Shown: in pieces, positions 44,269-53,003 of the stretch
Position numbering within the stretch: position 1 is the stretch's first letter
Layout of the letters: the number at the start of each line of letters is the position of its first letter
Source of the DNA: Lysobacter alkalisoli
GTDB lineage: Bacteria > Pseudomonadota > Gammaproteobacteria > Xanthomonadales > Xanthomonadaceae
Direction: 5' to 3'
DNA: 64,000 bases
NCBI RefSeq assembly: GCF_006547045.1
Contig: NZ_CP041242.1
Location: forward strand, 692,001 to 756,000
Notes under the pieces: generated by a model
Told to the model about the DNA's origin: nothing
Seen by the model: the letters and a program-made list of their open reading frames with translations, nothing else
Databases searched by the model: none
Translations under genes and position numbers: made by a program

Positions 44269-46740
44269 CTACTGGCAGGCTTCGCAGCTCTCAGGGTTCT
44301 CGAGCGAACACGCCACCGCCGCGGCCGGCGCGATGTTGCTCACCGTCGACTTGGCGATCTTCGTTGCCGGTCGCGAGCGCAGGTAATAGGTCGTCTTCAA
44401 CCCCTTCTTCCACGCGTACATGTACATCGACGACAGCTGGCCGATGTTCGGGCTCTCGATGAACAGGTTCAGCGACTGGCTTTGGTCGATGAAGGCGCCG
44501 CGCTCGGCGGCCATGTCGATCAGCGAGCGCATCGGCAGTTCCCAGGCGGTGCGGTAGACCGCGCGCAGCGACTCCGGGATCGCGTCGACGCCCTGGATCG
44601 AGCCTTCCGACATCTTGATTGCGTCGCGCAGCTCCGGTGTCCACATCCCGAGGGTCTTCAACTCCTCGACCAGGTAGCGGTTGACGACGATGAAGTCGCC
44701 CGACAGCGTCTCGCGCTTGAACAGGTTCGACACCTGCGGCTCGATGCACTCGTAGCAACCGGCGATCGAGGCGATCGTCGCGGTCGGCGCAATCGCGATC
44801 AGCAGCGAGTTGCGCAGGCCGTGCTCGCGGATGCGCGTGCGCAGGGCGTCCCAGCCGAGAGCGTCCGACGGCGCCACGCCCCAGGCCTCGAACTGCAGCT
44901 CGCCGGTTGATGCGCGAGTGTCGTCGAAGCCGGGATGTCTGCCGCGTTCGACCGCCAGCTCGTTCGACGCCGACAGCGCGTGGAAATAGATGTGCTCGGC
45001 GATCTGCTTCGACAATGCCCGTGCCGGCTCGGAATCGAACGGCAGCCGCAGTTTGAAGAACACGTCCTGCAGGCCCATCACCCCGAGCCCGACCGGGCGC
45101 CACCTGAGGTTGGCGCGGCGCGCGGTCTCGATCGGGTAGAAGTTGAGGTCGATGACGCGGTCGAGCTGGCGCACGGCCAGGCGCACGGTTTCGGCCAGCT
45201 TCTCGAAGTCGAAGCGACCGGCCTTGCCGTGTACCGGACCTTCCTCGAAAAGCTCGACGTGGTGCGACAGGTTGACCGAACCGAGGTTGCAGACCGCGGT
45301 TTCGTCCTGCGAGGTGACCTCGAGGATCTCGGTACACAGGTTCGACAGGTGCACCACGTTGCCCTCGCGCAGGGTCTGGTTGCAGGCGCGGTTGGACTTG
45401 TCCTTGAAGTTCATCCAGCCGTTGCCGGTCTGCGCCAGGCTGCGCATCATCCGTGAGTACAGCTCGCGCGCCTTCACCTTTTTCTGTGCCAGTCCGGCCG
45501 CTTCGGCGGCGCGGTAGGCGGTGTCGAAAGCATCGCCCCACAGGTCGGTCAGCTGCGGCACCTTGTGTGGATCGAACAGCGACCATTCGCCGTCGGCCTC
45601 GACCCGGCGCATGAACTCGTCCGGAATCCAGTTGGCGAGGTTGAGGTTGTGGGTGCGCCGCGCCTCGTCGCCGGTGTTGTCGCGCAGTTCCAGGAACTCC
45701 TCGACGTCGGCATGCCAGGGTTCGAGGTAGACGCAGGCCGCGCCCTTGCGCTTGCCGCCCTGGTTGACCGCGGCAACCGAGGCGTCGAGCGTCTTCAGCC
45801 ACGGCACGATGCCGTTGCTCAATCCATTCGTCGAACGGATCAGCGAACCGTGCGAACGGATGCGGGTGTAGCTCAGGCCGATGCCGCCGCTGAACTTGCT
45901 CAGCTTGGCCACGTCCATGTAGCGCTTGTAGATGCTCTCAAGCGAGTCCTCGGGCGAGTCGAGCAGGAAGCAGCTCGACAGCTGCTCGTGGGTGGTGCCG
46001 GAGTTGAACAGCGTCGGCGAACTCGGGATGTAGTCGAGCTGGGCCATGCGCCGGTACAGCGCCAGCGCGTCGCCGACGTCCTCGCTCAGCGCGCATGCGA
46101 CGCGCAGGAAGAACTGCTGCGGCGTCTCGATCACCGAACGCGCGGTCGGATGACGCAGCAGGTAGCGGTCGTAGAGCGTGCGCAGGCCAAAATAATCGAA
46201 GCGGTTGTTGAGCGAGTTGTCGATCGCGTCGTTGAGCTTGCGCGCGTTGTCCTGCACGAAGCCAAGCAGGCGGTCGTTGATCACGCCCAGTTCGTGACCG
46301 CGCTGCACCGACTGCGAGAACGCGTTGATGTCGATCGCGGCGACTTCTTTCTCGATCACCCCGGCCAGCAGGCGCGCGGCAAGGCGACCGTACTCGGGTT
46401 CCTCGGCGGTGAGCAGGGCGGCGGTGCGGATCGACAGTTCGTCGAGCTCGCGGGTGGTCGCGCCGTCGTAGAGGCCGGAGATGGTGCGCGTGGCCACCCG
46501 CATCGGATCGACCGAATACAGGTCCTCGGCGCAGCGGGTCACCGCGCGCACGATCTTGTTGACGTCGACCGGTTCGCGTCGGCCATTGCGCTTGGTCACC
46601 GTCATGGTCAGGTTGGCGGCCGGCGGGGTCAGGGCGAAGCCGTTGCCGGTCGGGCCATCAACCGAGCGTGGGGTGGCAGGCGGTTCGGCGACAGCGGTCG
46701 CGGAGGTGGTCGTCGCTGTTTCGGGGGCGTCGGTGTTCAT
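44269..46740 (-). CDS. nrdA: Ribonucleoside-diphosphate reductase class Ia, alpha subunit
   Basis: Catalytic R1 subunit that makes deoxyribonucleotides. 823 residues from ATG 46740, with GGAG eight bases upstream. An Ala/Thr/Pro-rich extension (about 1-45) precedes an ATP-cone allosteric domain (TVTKRNGRREPVDVNKIVRAV, about 48-68, read in part). Active-site cysteines lie in TTHEQLSSCFLLDS, HLSNLCTEI and AVCNLGSVNLS; the C-terminal shuttle pair is CEAC in ESCEACQ. YECIEPQVSNLFKRETLSG is a family signature. Regulation: NrdR-like box at the promoter and a cobalamin riboswitch in a leader of about 570 bases. Confidence 0.96.
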   Translation of the reverse strand: MNTDAPETATTTSATAVAEPPATPRSVDGPTGNGFALTPPAANLTMTVTKRNGRREPVDVNKIVRAVTRCAEDLYSVDPMRVATRTISGLYDGATTRELDELSIRTAALLTAEEPEYGRLAARLLAGVIEKEVAAIDINAFSQSVQRGHELGVINDRLLGFVQDNARKLNDAIDNSLNNRFDYFGLRTLYDRYLLRHPTARSVIETPQQFFLRVACALSEDVGDALALYRRMAQLDYIPSSPTLFNSGTTHEQLSSCFLLDSPEDSLESIYKRYMDVAKLSKFSGGIGLSYTRIRSHGSLIRSTNGLSNGIVPWLKTLDASVAAVNQGGKRKGAACVYLEPWHADVEEFLELRDNTGDEARRTHNLNLANWIPDEFMRRVEADGEWSLFDPHKVPQLTDLWGDAFDTAYRAAEAAGLAQKKVKARELYSRMMRSLAQTGNGWMNFKDKSNRACNQTLREGNVVHLSNLCTEILEVTSQDETAVCNLGSVNLSHHVELFEEGPVHGKAGRFDFEKLAETVRLAVRQLDRVIDLNFYPIETARRANLRWRPVGLGVMGLQDVFFKLRLPFDSEPARALSKQIAEHIYFHALSASNELAVERGRHPGFDDTRASTGELQFEAWGVAPSDALGWDALRTRIREHGLRNSLLIAIAPTATIASIAGCYECIEPQVSNLFKRETLSGDFIVVNRYLVEELKTLGMWTPELRDAIKMSEGSIQGVDAIPESLRAVYRTAWELPMRSLIDMAAERGAFIDQSQSLNLFIESPNIGQLSSMYMYAWKKGLKTTYYLRSRPATKIAKSTVSNIAPAAAVACSLENPESCEACQ

Positions 46741-46903
46741 TGTGGGGCTCCAGTGCAGGGCGCACGGGTCGCCACCCTTCCCTCGAGGGCGACGCACGGG
46801 GACATGACGGCATCGGCGATGACGGTCGCCGATTCAGCCACGCCCCCGCGGGCGCGGAATCTGCAGGATGGAAGCGGGGTGTCGCACGGCCCGAGACGGG
46901 CAG

Positions 46904-46927
46904 GGTGCCGGTGGAGAGCCCGGCACC
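46904..46927 (-). promoter_or_regulatory. Hairpin in the expression-platform part of the nrdA leader
   Basis: GGTGCCGG and CCGGCACC form an 8-bp stem with an 8-base loop about 165 bases before the nrdA start and downstream of the cobalamin aptamer. It has no T tract, so it may be part of a translational or Rho-linked platform rather than a terminator. Confidence 0.35.
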
Positions 46928-47024
46928 GGCATTCGGACCGGAACCCCGGACCTTCGCCGCGACACCGACCGCCTCCCCCCGGAGACTCCCTGGCCGGTCA
47001 CCGCGCGGTGTGCTGCGCGCGGCT

Positions 47025-47307
47025 GTCGGCAGGTCTTCGGGCTCTGGACATGGGCGAGAAAAGAGTGAAGAGGAGTGAGAAAAGAGTGGCGAACCGCCTT
47101 TTACTCTTCACTCACTTCTCTTCACTCTCTCCTTAACCTTTGCCTACTCCCCACCGCTTCCCAGGGCCGTGCCCCAGTGCCATGACGGGTTTCGTTTCCA
47201 CTACCGCTGCGGGGCAGCGCCGGCTTTGGTCCGCCTTTCGAAGGCGGGTACCGCACCGGACTTCCCTTTTAAGCTGCGCCGGCCACGAGGACCGGTGCAG
47301 CACCGAC
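47025..47307 (-). promoter_or_regulatory. Cobalamin (B12) riboswitch aptamer upstream of nrdAB
   Basis: Reading the minus strand: GTCGG closing-stem strand (47307-47303), AAAAGGGAAGTCCGGTG (the GGGAA...GGTG core), AAAGCCGGCGCTGCCCCGCAG (core, read in part), CACTGGGGCAC, and the 3' box AGCCCGAAGACCTGCC followed by the closing CCGAC (47029-47025). The 3' box is the same as that of the E. coli btuB element. The predicted promoter puts the first transcribed base at about 47307, exactly at the aptamer edge. Adenosylcobalamin binding normally represses the gene, so nrdAB should be off when B12 is plentiful. Confidence 0.93.
47062..47128 (-). other. Expanded peripheral hairpin inside the cobalamin riboswitch
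   Basis: Arms AGAGTGAAGAG and CTCTTCACTCT close an imperfect inner helix and a GGCG-AAC-CGCC tip. It sits in the variable region just before the 3' AGCCCGAAGACCTGCC box and explains why the aptamer is about 280 rather than 200 bases. Confidence 0.75.
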
Positions 47308-47313
47308 GGACTC

Positions 47314-47342
47314 AACATAGTGGGGTAATGCCGATCCGTCAA
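47314..47342 (-). promoter_or_regulatory. Sigma-70 promoter of nrdAB
   Basis: On the minus strand TTGACG (47342-47337), a 17-base spacer and TATGTT (47319-47314) precede the riboswitch. The start site is expected near 47307. Confidence 0.8.
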
Positions 47343-47357
47343 CACGATATGTGGTGG
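47342..47357 (-). promoter_or_regulatory. NrdR-like box at the nrdAB promoter
   Basis: ACACGATATGTGGTGG, as written on the plus strand, matches the NrdR consensus ACACAATATATAGTGT at 12 of 16 positions and abuts the -35 hexamer. A weaker partner (9 of 16) overlaps the -10 at 47308-47323. NrdR represses RNR genes when dATP/ATP is high; pairs of boxes are usual. Confidence 0.55.
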
Positions 47358-47449
47358 AAAGTGGAGCGAGTAGAACCTTGACAAAACCGATGCCGCCGCC
47401 CCGCCGGTGGTGTAGCCTCGCTAGCAGCTGAACGGGATGGGCGGATGCA

Positions 47450-50197
47450 ATGGAAGGATTGATCGTGCTGCTGGTGCTGGCGGTACTGCTGGTGCCGGTG
47501 TTGCTGGTCGTGGCGCTGGTCCTGATCGCCGGATTGCGGTCAAGGGTCGCCGTCCTCGAGAACCAGGTCGCATCGCTCCGGACCGCGCGGAGCACCGTGT
47601 CCGATACCGGGGCGACGCTTGCGAAGGCTGCGGCCATGAGGCCCGATGCTCCGCCGTCAGTCGCGCCAGCCCCGGCTCCGCGGTCGCCTGCTCCAGAACA
47701 GGCTGCTCCAGAACAGGCGGCTTCAGAGCAGGCCGCTCCAGAACAGGCCGCTCCAGAGCAGCCTGCGCGTCCCGCGCCGGCCACGCCACCCCCTGCTCCG
47801 ATGCCGCCGCCGCTGCCGCGTGCGCCCGCGGCCGCGTCGTCCCCGCCACCTGTCGCCGGGCCTGCGCCCGTCCGCCCGGGTCCCGATCCACTCGATGTGC
47901 TCGTGCGTGCGGTGAAGCGCTGGTTCACCGAGGGCAACGTGCCGGTCAAGGTCGGCATGCTGGTGTTGTTCGCCGGCGTCGCGGCATTGCTCAAGTACGC
48001 CAGCGATCAGGGCTGGATGAGCTTTCCGATCCAGTTGCGCCTGGCCGGCGTCGCCGCGGCGGGGCTGGCCGCGCTGGTGTTCGGCTGGCGCCAGCGCGAA
48101 CGTCGGCGCAGCTTCGGCCTGAGCCTGCAGGGTGGGGCGATCGGCGTGTTGCTGCTGGTCGTGTTTGCCGCGTTCAAGCTGTATCCATTGCTGCCACCGG
48201 GCGCCGCGTTCGCGCTGAGCATCGTGCTGGTGGCCGGTGCGGGCGTGCTGGCCGTGGCCCAGAATTCGGTCGCGCTGGCGATACTGGGCATCCTCGCCGG
48301 GTTCCTTGCACCGCTGTGGCTTTCCACGGGCGGCGGCAACCATGTCGCGCTGTTCGGCTATTACGCCGTGCTCAACGCGGCGATCTTCGCGATCGCCTGG
48401 TGGCGACCGTGGCGCGCGCTGAACCTGCTCGGTTTCGTGTTCACCTTCGGCATCGGCACGCTGTGGGGCGTGCTGCGCTACCGCAGCGAGGACTTCGCCT
48501 CGACCGAACCGTTCCTGCTGCTGTTCTTCGCGTTCTACCTGCTGATTCCGATCCTGTACGCACGCCGTCGCCCGGCCGGGCATCGCGACCTGGTCGATGG
48601 TTGCCTGGTCTTCGGCATGCCGCTGGTGGCGTTTTCGCTGCAGGCCGGCCTGCTCGAAGGGCAGCGGATGGCGTTGGCGTTCTGCGCGCTCGGCCTGGCC
48701 GCGATCTATGCCGCGCTGGCGTGGGCGTTGCGGCGTCGCGAGCACTTCGCCGCGCTGGTGGCCCCCTACGCGGTGCTGGCGGTCGGCTTCGCGACGCTGG
48801 CGGTGCCGCTGGCGCTTTCGGCACAGGCCACGGCCAGCGTGTTCGCGCTTGAGGGTGCGGCGCTGGCATGGCTGGGACTGCGGCAGCAGCGACGGCTGCC
48901 GCAGGTCGCGGGCGTATTGCTGCAGCTGGCGGCTGCGGCGAGCTTCATGATCGGTTACCCGGGGGCCGCCCCGACGATGGCCGTGGCCAACGCCGGTTTC
49001 ACCGGTGCCTTGTTGATCGCGCTGGCCGGCTTTGCCAGCGCCTGGAGTTACTGGCACGCCGGCCAGCGCCCGCAGTCGATGCCGTACTACCTGTGGGGAT
49101 TGGCCTGGTGGTGTGGGAACGGCCTGAACGAGATCGACCGTTTCATCGCCGCGGAACAACGTGCCGATGTCGTCCTGATGTGTGTTGCGGCCAGTACCGC
49201 TCTGGCGGCGCTGTTCCAGCGTCGCATCGCGGCACCGGCCCTGGCCTGGACCGTGGTGGCCGGGCTGGCGGCGGCATTGCCGCTGGCGCTGGCGCAGGAC
49301 GCCGCGCATGCGCATCCGTTCGCCGGCCTGGGCGCGCTCGCCTGGGCACTGTATGCGGTGCTGGGGGGGTATGCGCTGCATGGCATGCGCAAGCAGGCAG
49401 GACCGGCGCCGGGATGGGCGCATGCGGCGTGGCTGGCCGCGTGGCCGCTGGCGCTCGGGCTCGGCCTGCACGAACTCGCCCTACGGCTCCAACTGGGCGA
49501 TGGATGGCGCATCGCGCTCGCGGCGCTGCCATGGCTGGCGGTCGCGGCCGCCCTGCAGTGGCGACCGGCCTGGGTGGCATGGCCGCTGACGCAGCGCTTC
49601 GGTCAATGGCGCGCGCCGTTGCAGTGCGGGTTCCTGCTGCTCCTCGCGATCGTGTTCCTGGCCGGATTGAAGCTCCCGGGTAATAGCGCTCCGTTGCCGT
49701 GGCTGCCGCTGCTCAACCCGCTGGACCTGTTCCAGGTTGCCGTGCTGGTTGTGGTGGCCGCGGGAATGCGGGCGACGCCGGTCGGCTCCACCCTGCATAC
49801 CTGGCGCATGCCGGCGGTGGCGGCGACCGGGTTCGTGCTGGTCAGTGCCATCACCCTGCGCGCGACCCATCACTGGGGAAGCGTCGAATGGGGTGCGGGG
49901 ATGTTCTCCAGCAGCCTGGTGCAGACGGCGTTGACCGTGGTCTGGAGCATGCTTGGCGTGCTTGGCTGGATATTCGGTTCGCGCCGCGGCCAGCGCACGC
50001 TGTGGCTGGCGGGTGCTGTGTTGATGGCCGTGGTGCTGGCGAAGCTGGTGCTGATCGACCGCCAGCACCTCGGCAACCTGCTCGGCATCGTATCGTTCAT
50101 CGCCTACGGCCTGTTGTGTACCGCGGTGGGTTACTTCGCACCCGCACCGCCACGGTCACCCGGGTCCAGGCCGGACAACACCGGGGAGGTCGCATGA
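47450..50197 (+). CDS. DUF2339 domain-containing multi-pass membrane protein
   Basis: 915 residues. One N-terminal helix (about 4-27) with a short coiled coil, a Pro/Ala/Glu-rich linker (about 65-145) holding five repeats of A-P-E-Q-A, the motif FTEGNVPVKVGMLVLFAGVAALLKY (about 163-187, read in part) that marks the family, and then more than twenty hydrophobic helices to the C-terminus. Function is unknown; DUF2339 proteins are integral membrane proteins found with DUF3999 proteins. The stop overlaps the DUF3999 start, so the two are coupled. It is divergent from the nrdAB leader; the gap between them holds the NrdR-like box. Confidence 0.85.
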   Translation: MEGLIVLLVLAVLLVPVLLVVALVLIAGLRSRVAVLENQVASLRTARSTVSDTGATLAKAAAMRPDAPPSVAPAPAPRSPAPEQAAPEQAASEQAAPEQAAPEQPARPAPATPPPAPMPPPLPRAPAAASSPPPVAGPAPVRPGPDPLDVLVRAVKRWFTEGNVPVKVGMLVLFAGVAALLKYASDQGWMSFPIQLRLAGVAAAGLAALVFGWRQRERRRSFGLSLQGGAIGVLLLVVFAAFKLYPLLPPGAAFALSIVLVAGAGVLAVAQNSVALAILGILAGFLAPLWLSTGGGNHVALFGYYAVLNAAIFAIAWWRPWRALNLLGFVFTFGIGTLWGVLRYRSEDFASTEPFLLLFFAFYLLIPILYARRRPAGHRDLVDGCLVFGMPLVAFSLQAGLLEGQRMALAFCALGLAAIYAALAWALRRREHFAALVAPYAVLAVGFATLAVPLALSAQATASVFALEGAALAWLGLRQQRRLPQVAGVLLQLAAAASFMIGYPGAAPTMAVANAGFTGALLIALAGFASAWSYWHAGQRPQSMPYYLWGLAWWCGNGLNEIDRFIAAEQRADVVLMCVAASTALAALFQRRIAAPALAWTVVAGLAAALPLALAQDAAHAHPFAGLGALAWALYAVLGGYALHGMRKQAGPAPGWAHAAWLAAWPLALGLGLHELALRLQLGDGWRIALAALPWLAVAAALQWRPAWVAWPLTQRFGQWRAPLQCGFLLLLAIVFLAGLKLPGNSAPLPWLPLLNPLDLFQVAVLVVVAAGMRATPVGSTLHTWRMPAVAATGFVLVSAITLRATHHWGSVEWGAGMFSSSLVQTALTVVWSMLGVLGWIFGSRRGQRTLWLAGAVLMAVVLAKLVLIDRQHLGNLLGIVSFIAYGLLCTAVGYFAPAPPRSPGSRPDNTGEVA
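47690..47764 (+). repeat. Five 15-bp tandem repeats in the DUF2339 gene
   Basis: Units of the form GCTCCAGAACAGGCT (with third-position changes) repeat five times and encode A-P/S-E-Q-A/P in the linker after the first membrane helix. In-frame length makes copy-number variation tolerable. Confidence 0.88.
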
Positions 50198-51678
50198 ACA
50201 CGATTGCGTCGTTGTTGGTCCGTGCATGCCTGGCCGCGCTGCTGCTGCCATCGATCGCGATGGCGACAGGACCGGAAGGCTACGGCTGGGAATGGCCGCT
50301 GACGCTGTCCCGGGACGATGGCGGTGCCTACCGGGCAACGCTGGACGAGTCGGTCTATCGCCGGATCCAGGACCCGCGGATGCGCGACCTGGAGGTGTTC
50401 GATGGCGAAGGCCTGTCCGTCCCCGCTGCGGTCTTCGAACCGGAGCAGCCGCTGGCGCAGTCACCGCGGCGACTGGCCCTGTCATGGTTCACGCTGCCTG
50501 CACCGGCTCCCGGCGCGGCACGGCGTTGGGAGCTGGTCAGTGAGGCCGATGAAGACGGTCGCCTGCGCCGGGTCGAGGTGCGTGGCGGCACCGCGCCGGA
50601 TCCGGCCGCGGGCACCGCGTTGCTGGTCGACCTGAGCCGGGTACGTGAAGCCGTGGTCGCGCTCGAGTTCGAATGGAACGCAACCGATGCGCTCGATCTC
50701 GGCTACCGGGTCGAGGCCAGTGACGATCTGGATCACTGGCAGTCGCTGGCGGCGCGCGGGCGGCTGATCGATCTCCAGCGCGAAGGGCGGCGCCTCCTGC
50801 ATCGCCGCATCGAGCTTTTCGGCCTGCTGCCGCACCACCAGCGTGCGCGCTATCTGCGGCTGACACCCGACCGCCCCGACCAGGTGGTCGAGATCACCGC
50901 CCTCAAGGCGATATTCGCTCCGCCCCCGGCCAAGGCCGCCCTGCAATGGGTCGAACGCGCACCCGCACGCGCGGCATCGGCGGACGGGCGGGTCCACGAA
51001 TACACCCTCGACGGACGCTTTCCGATCCGGCAGGTGGACGTCGCCCTGTCTGGCAACCATGCCGTCGAATGGCGGCTGGAAAGCCGCGACTCGACCGATG
51101 CGGACTGGCAGCTACGCACCGGCCCGTGGATGACCTACCAGGTCGGTGCCGGGAACGGAGGTCGCTCCGCCGCACGCGAACTGCCCATGGTGCTTCGCGA
51201 CCGCTACTGGCGCCTGAGCGCGAACGGGCCGGTCAATGGCGAACCGGCGCTGCGGTTCGGGTACGCCCCGGAGGTGGTCGTGTTCCTGGCGCAGGGTGCT
51301 CCGCCGTACGTGCTCGCGGCCGGCAGCACGCGTGCCCGTCGCGCGGACTCACCGTTGCCGCGGCTGGTCGAGACGCTGCGCGCGCAACAGGGAGACGACT
51401 GGCAGCCCGCGGCGGCCTGGCTGGGAACATCGAGGGTGCTGGCGGGCGACGCCGCGCTGGCGCCGGTACGGGATTGGACGTCCTGGCTGCTCTGGAGCCT
51501 GCTGGTGCTCGGTGCCCTGGTGGTGGCCGGGTTCGCATTGAGCCTGCTGCGCCCGGGACGCGGGCCATCGCAGTCTCCGGAAGGGACCGCGGCTGCGCCT
51601 CCGGAAACCGACACGGTCGCCAGCCGGGAGGGCCACGGGGACGAGGCCGGGTCCGGCCCATCCGATAACAGTTCCTGA
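50194..51678 (+). CDS. DUF3999 domain-containing protein
   Basis: 494 residues with a signal peptide (LLVRACLAALLLPSIAMA), a large periplasmic beta-rich region (about 25-430) with family motifs YGWEWPLTLSRDDGGAYRATLDESVYRRIQDPRMRDLEVFDGEG (read in part) and YLRLTPD, and a C-terminal transmembrane helix (about 430-452) with a short cytoplasmic tail. ATG 50194 overlaps the DUF2339 stop and follows GGGGAGG. Function unknown; the coupled pair suggests one envelope complex. Confidence 0.85.
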   Translation: MNTIASLLVRACLAALLLPSIAMATGPEGYGWEWPLTLSRDDGGAYRATLDESVYRRIQDPRMRDLEVFDGEGLSVPAAVFEPEQPLAQSPRRLALSWFTLPAPAPGAARRWELVSEADEDGRLRRVEVRGGTAPDPAAGTALLVDLSRVREAVVALEFEWNATDALDLGYRVEASDDLDHWQSLAARGRLIDLQREGRRLLHRRIELFGLLPHHQRARYLRLTPDRPDQVVEITALKAIFAPPPAKAALQWVERAPARAASADGRVHEYTLDGRFPIRQVDVALSGNHAVEWRLESRDSTDADWQLRTGPWMTYQVGAGNGGRSAARELPMVLRDRYWRLSANGPVNGEPALRFGYAPEVVVFLAQGAPPYVLAAGSTRARRADSPLPRLVETLRAQQGDDWQPAAAWLGTSRVLAGDAALAPVRDWTSWLLWSLLVLGALVVAGFALSLLRPGRGPSQSPEGTAAAPPETDTVASREGHGDEAGSGPSDNSS

Positions 51679-51775
51679 GCCCTGCGGTTTCAATCCGGAG
51701 GCCGGGCCGCGACAATAGCGGGCTCGCGCGTTGCGCGTGCCTCCATTCTGCGCGTCCTTAATCCAGGAGCTGTCC

Positions 51776-52948
51776 ATGCCCATCCTCCGCATGACCGACC
51801 TCGACCTCGCCGGCCAGCGCGTGCTGATTCGCGAAGACCTCAACGTGCCGATCAGCGATGGCCGGATCACTTCCGAGCAGCGCATCCTCGCCGCGCTGCC
51901 GACGATGAAGCTGGCATTGGAAAAGGGCGCGGCAGTGATGGTCACCTCGCACCTGGGCCGGCCGAAGGAAGGGCAGTGGAGCGAGGCCGATTCGCTTGCG
52001 CCGGTCGCGAAGCGGTTGTCCGAACTGCTCGGCATCGAGGTGCCGCTGGTGCGCGATTGGGTCGACGGTGTCGAGGTTGCGCCGGGTCAGCTGGTGCTGC
52101 TGGAAAACTGCCGCATGAACGTCGGCGAGAAGGCCGATGACGAGGCGCTGTCGAAGCAATACGCCGCGCTGTGCGACGTGTTCGTGATGGACGCGTTCGG
52201 CACCGCGCACCGTGCCCAGGCCTCGACCCACGGCGCGATCCGCCACGCCACGGTTGCCGCCGGCGGCCCGCTGCTGATGGCCGAGCTCGATGCACTTGCG
52301 AAGGCGCTCGACAACCCGGCGCGGCCACTGCTGGCGATCGTCGCCGGCTCCAAGGTCAGCACCAAGCTGGAGCTGCTGTCGTCGCTGGTGGGCAAGGTCG
52401 ACCAGCTGATCGTCGGCGGCGGCATCGCCAACACCTTCATCGCCGCGATGGGCTACGGCGTCGGCAAGTCGTTGGTCGAAATGGACCTGGTCGATACGGC
52501 AAAGCAGATCATGGCCGATGCCAGGGCGCGCGGCGCCGACATTCCGTTGCCGGCCGACGTGGTCGTCGCTCCGGCCTTCGCCGCCGATGCGCCGGCCACG
52601 GTCAAGCCGGTCGATGCGGTCGGTGCCGACGAGATGATCCTCGACATCGGCCCGGACACCGCCAAGGCCTATGCCGAACTGATCGGCAAGGCCGGCACCG
52701 TGGTCTGGAACGGCCCGGTCGGCGTGTTCGAGTTCGACGCCTTCGGCAAGGGCACCGAGGCCCTGGCGCGTGCGATCGCCGCGGGCAACGCATTCTCGAT
52801 CGCCGGCGGTGGCGACACCCTGGCCGCGGTCGACAAGTACGGCATCGCCGATGACGTCAGCTACATCTCCACCGGCGGCGGCGCGTTCCTCGAATTCCTC
52901 GAAGGCAAGGAGTTGCCGGCAGTGGCGGCGCTGAAGGCGCGGGGCTGA
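51776..52948 (+). CDS. pgk: Phosphoglycerate kinase
   Basis: Makes ATP and 3-phosphoglycerate from 1,3-bisphosphoglycerate. 390 residues; AGGAG precedes ATG 51776. The substrate-binding N-terminus is [10 protein letters not shown] (canonical VDxNVP is varied to EDLNVP), with HLGRPK near residue 61, [13 protein letters not shown] near 142 and [10 protein letters not shown] near 192. The nucleotide-binding C-terminal half shows [10 protein letters not shown] and [19 protein letters not shown] at 51711-51720 may contain its -10. Monocistronic by spacing, same strand as gapA, pyk and fba. Confidence 0.96.
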   Translation: MPILRMTDLDLAGQRVLIREDLNVPISDGRITSEQRILAALPTMKLALEKGAAVMVTSHLGRPKEGQWSEADSLAPVAKRLSELLGIEVPLVRDWVDGVEVAPGQLVLLENCRMNVGEKADDEALSKQYAALCDVFVMDAFGTAHRAQASTHGAIRHATVAAGGPLLMAELDALAKALDNPARPLLAIVAGSKVSTKLELLSSLVGKVDQLIVGGGIANTFIAAMGYGVGKSLVEMDLVDTAKQIMADARARGADIPLPADVVVAPAFAADAPATVKPVDAVGADEMILDIGPDTAKAYAELIGKAGTVVWNGPVGVFEFDAFGKGTEALARAIAAGNAFSIAGGGDTLAAVDKYGIADDVSYISTGGGAFLEFLEGKELPAVAALKARG

Positions 52949-53003
52949 TATCCGGCGCCGGAAGCGGTGATGGACGATAACTTCTACAGGAAGGAATGCT
53001 GAA

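Noticed and set aside
47378-47383. TTGACA considered as the -35 of the DUF2339 gene
   Set aside because: No acceptable -10 at 16-18 bases downstream on the plus strand.
47690-47764. Tandem repeats considered as a CRISPR array
   Set aside because: Units are 15 bp with no spacers and lie in a protein-coding linker.
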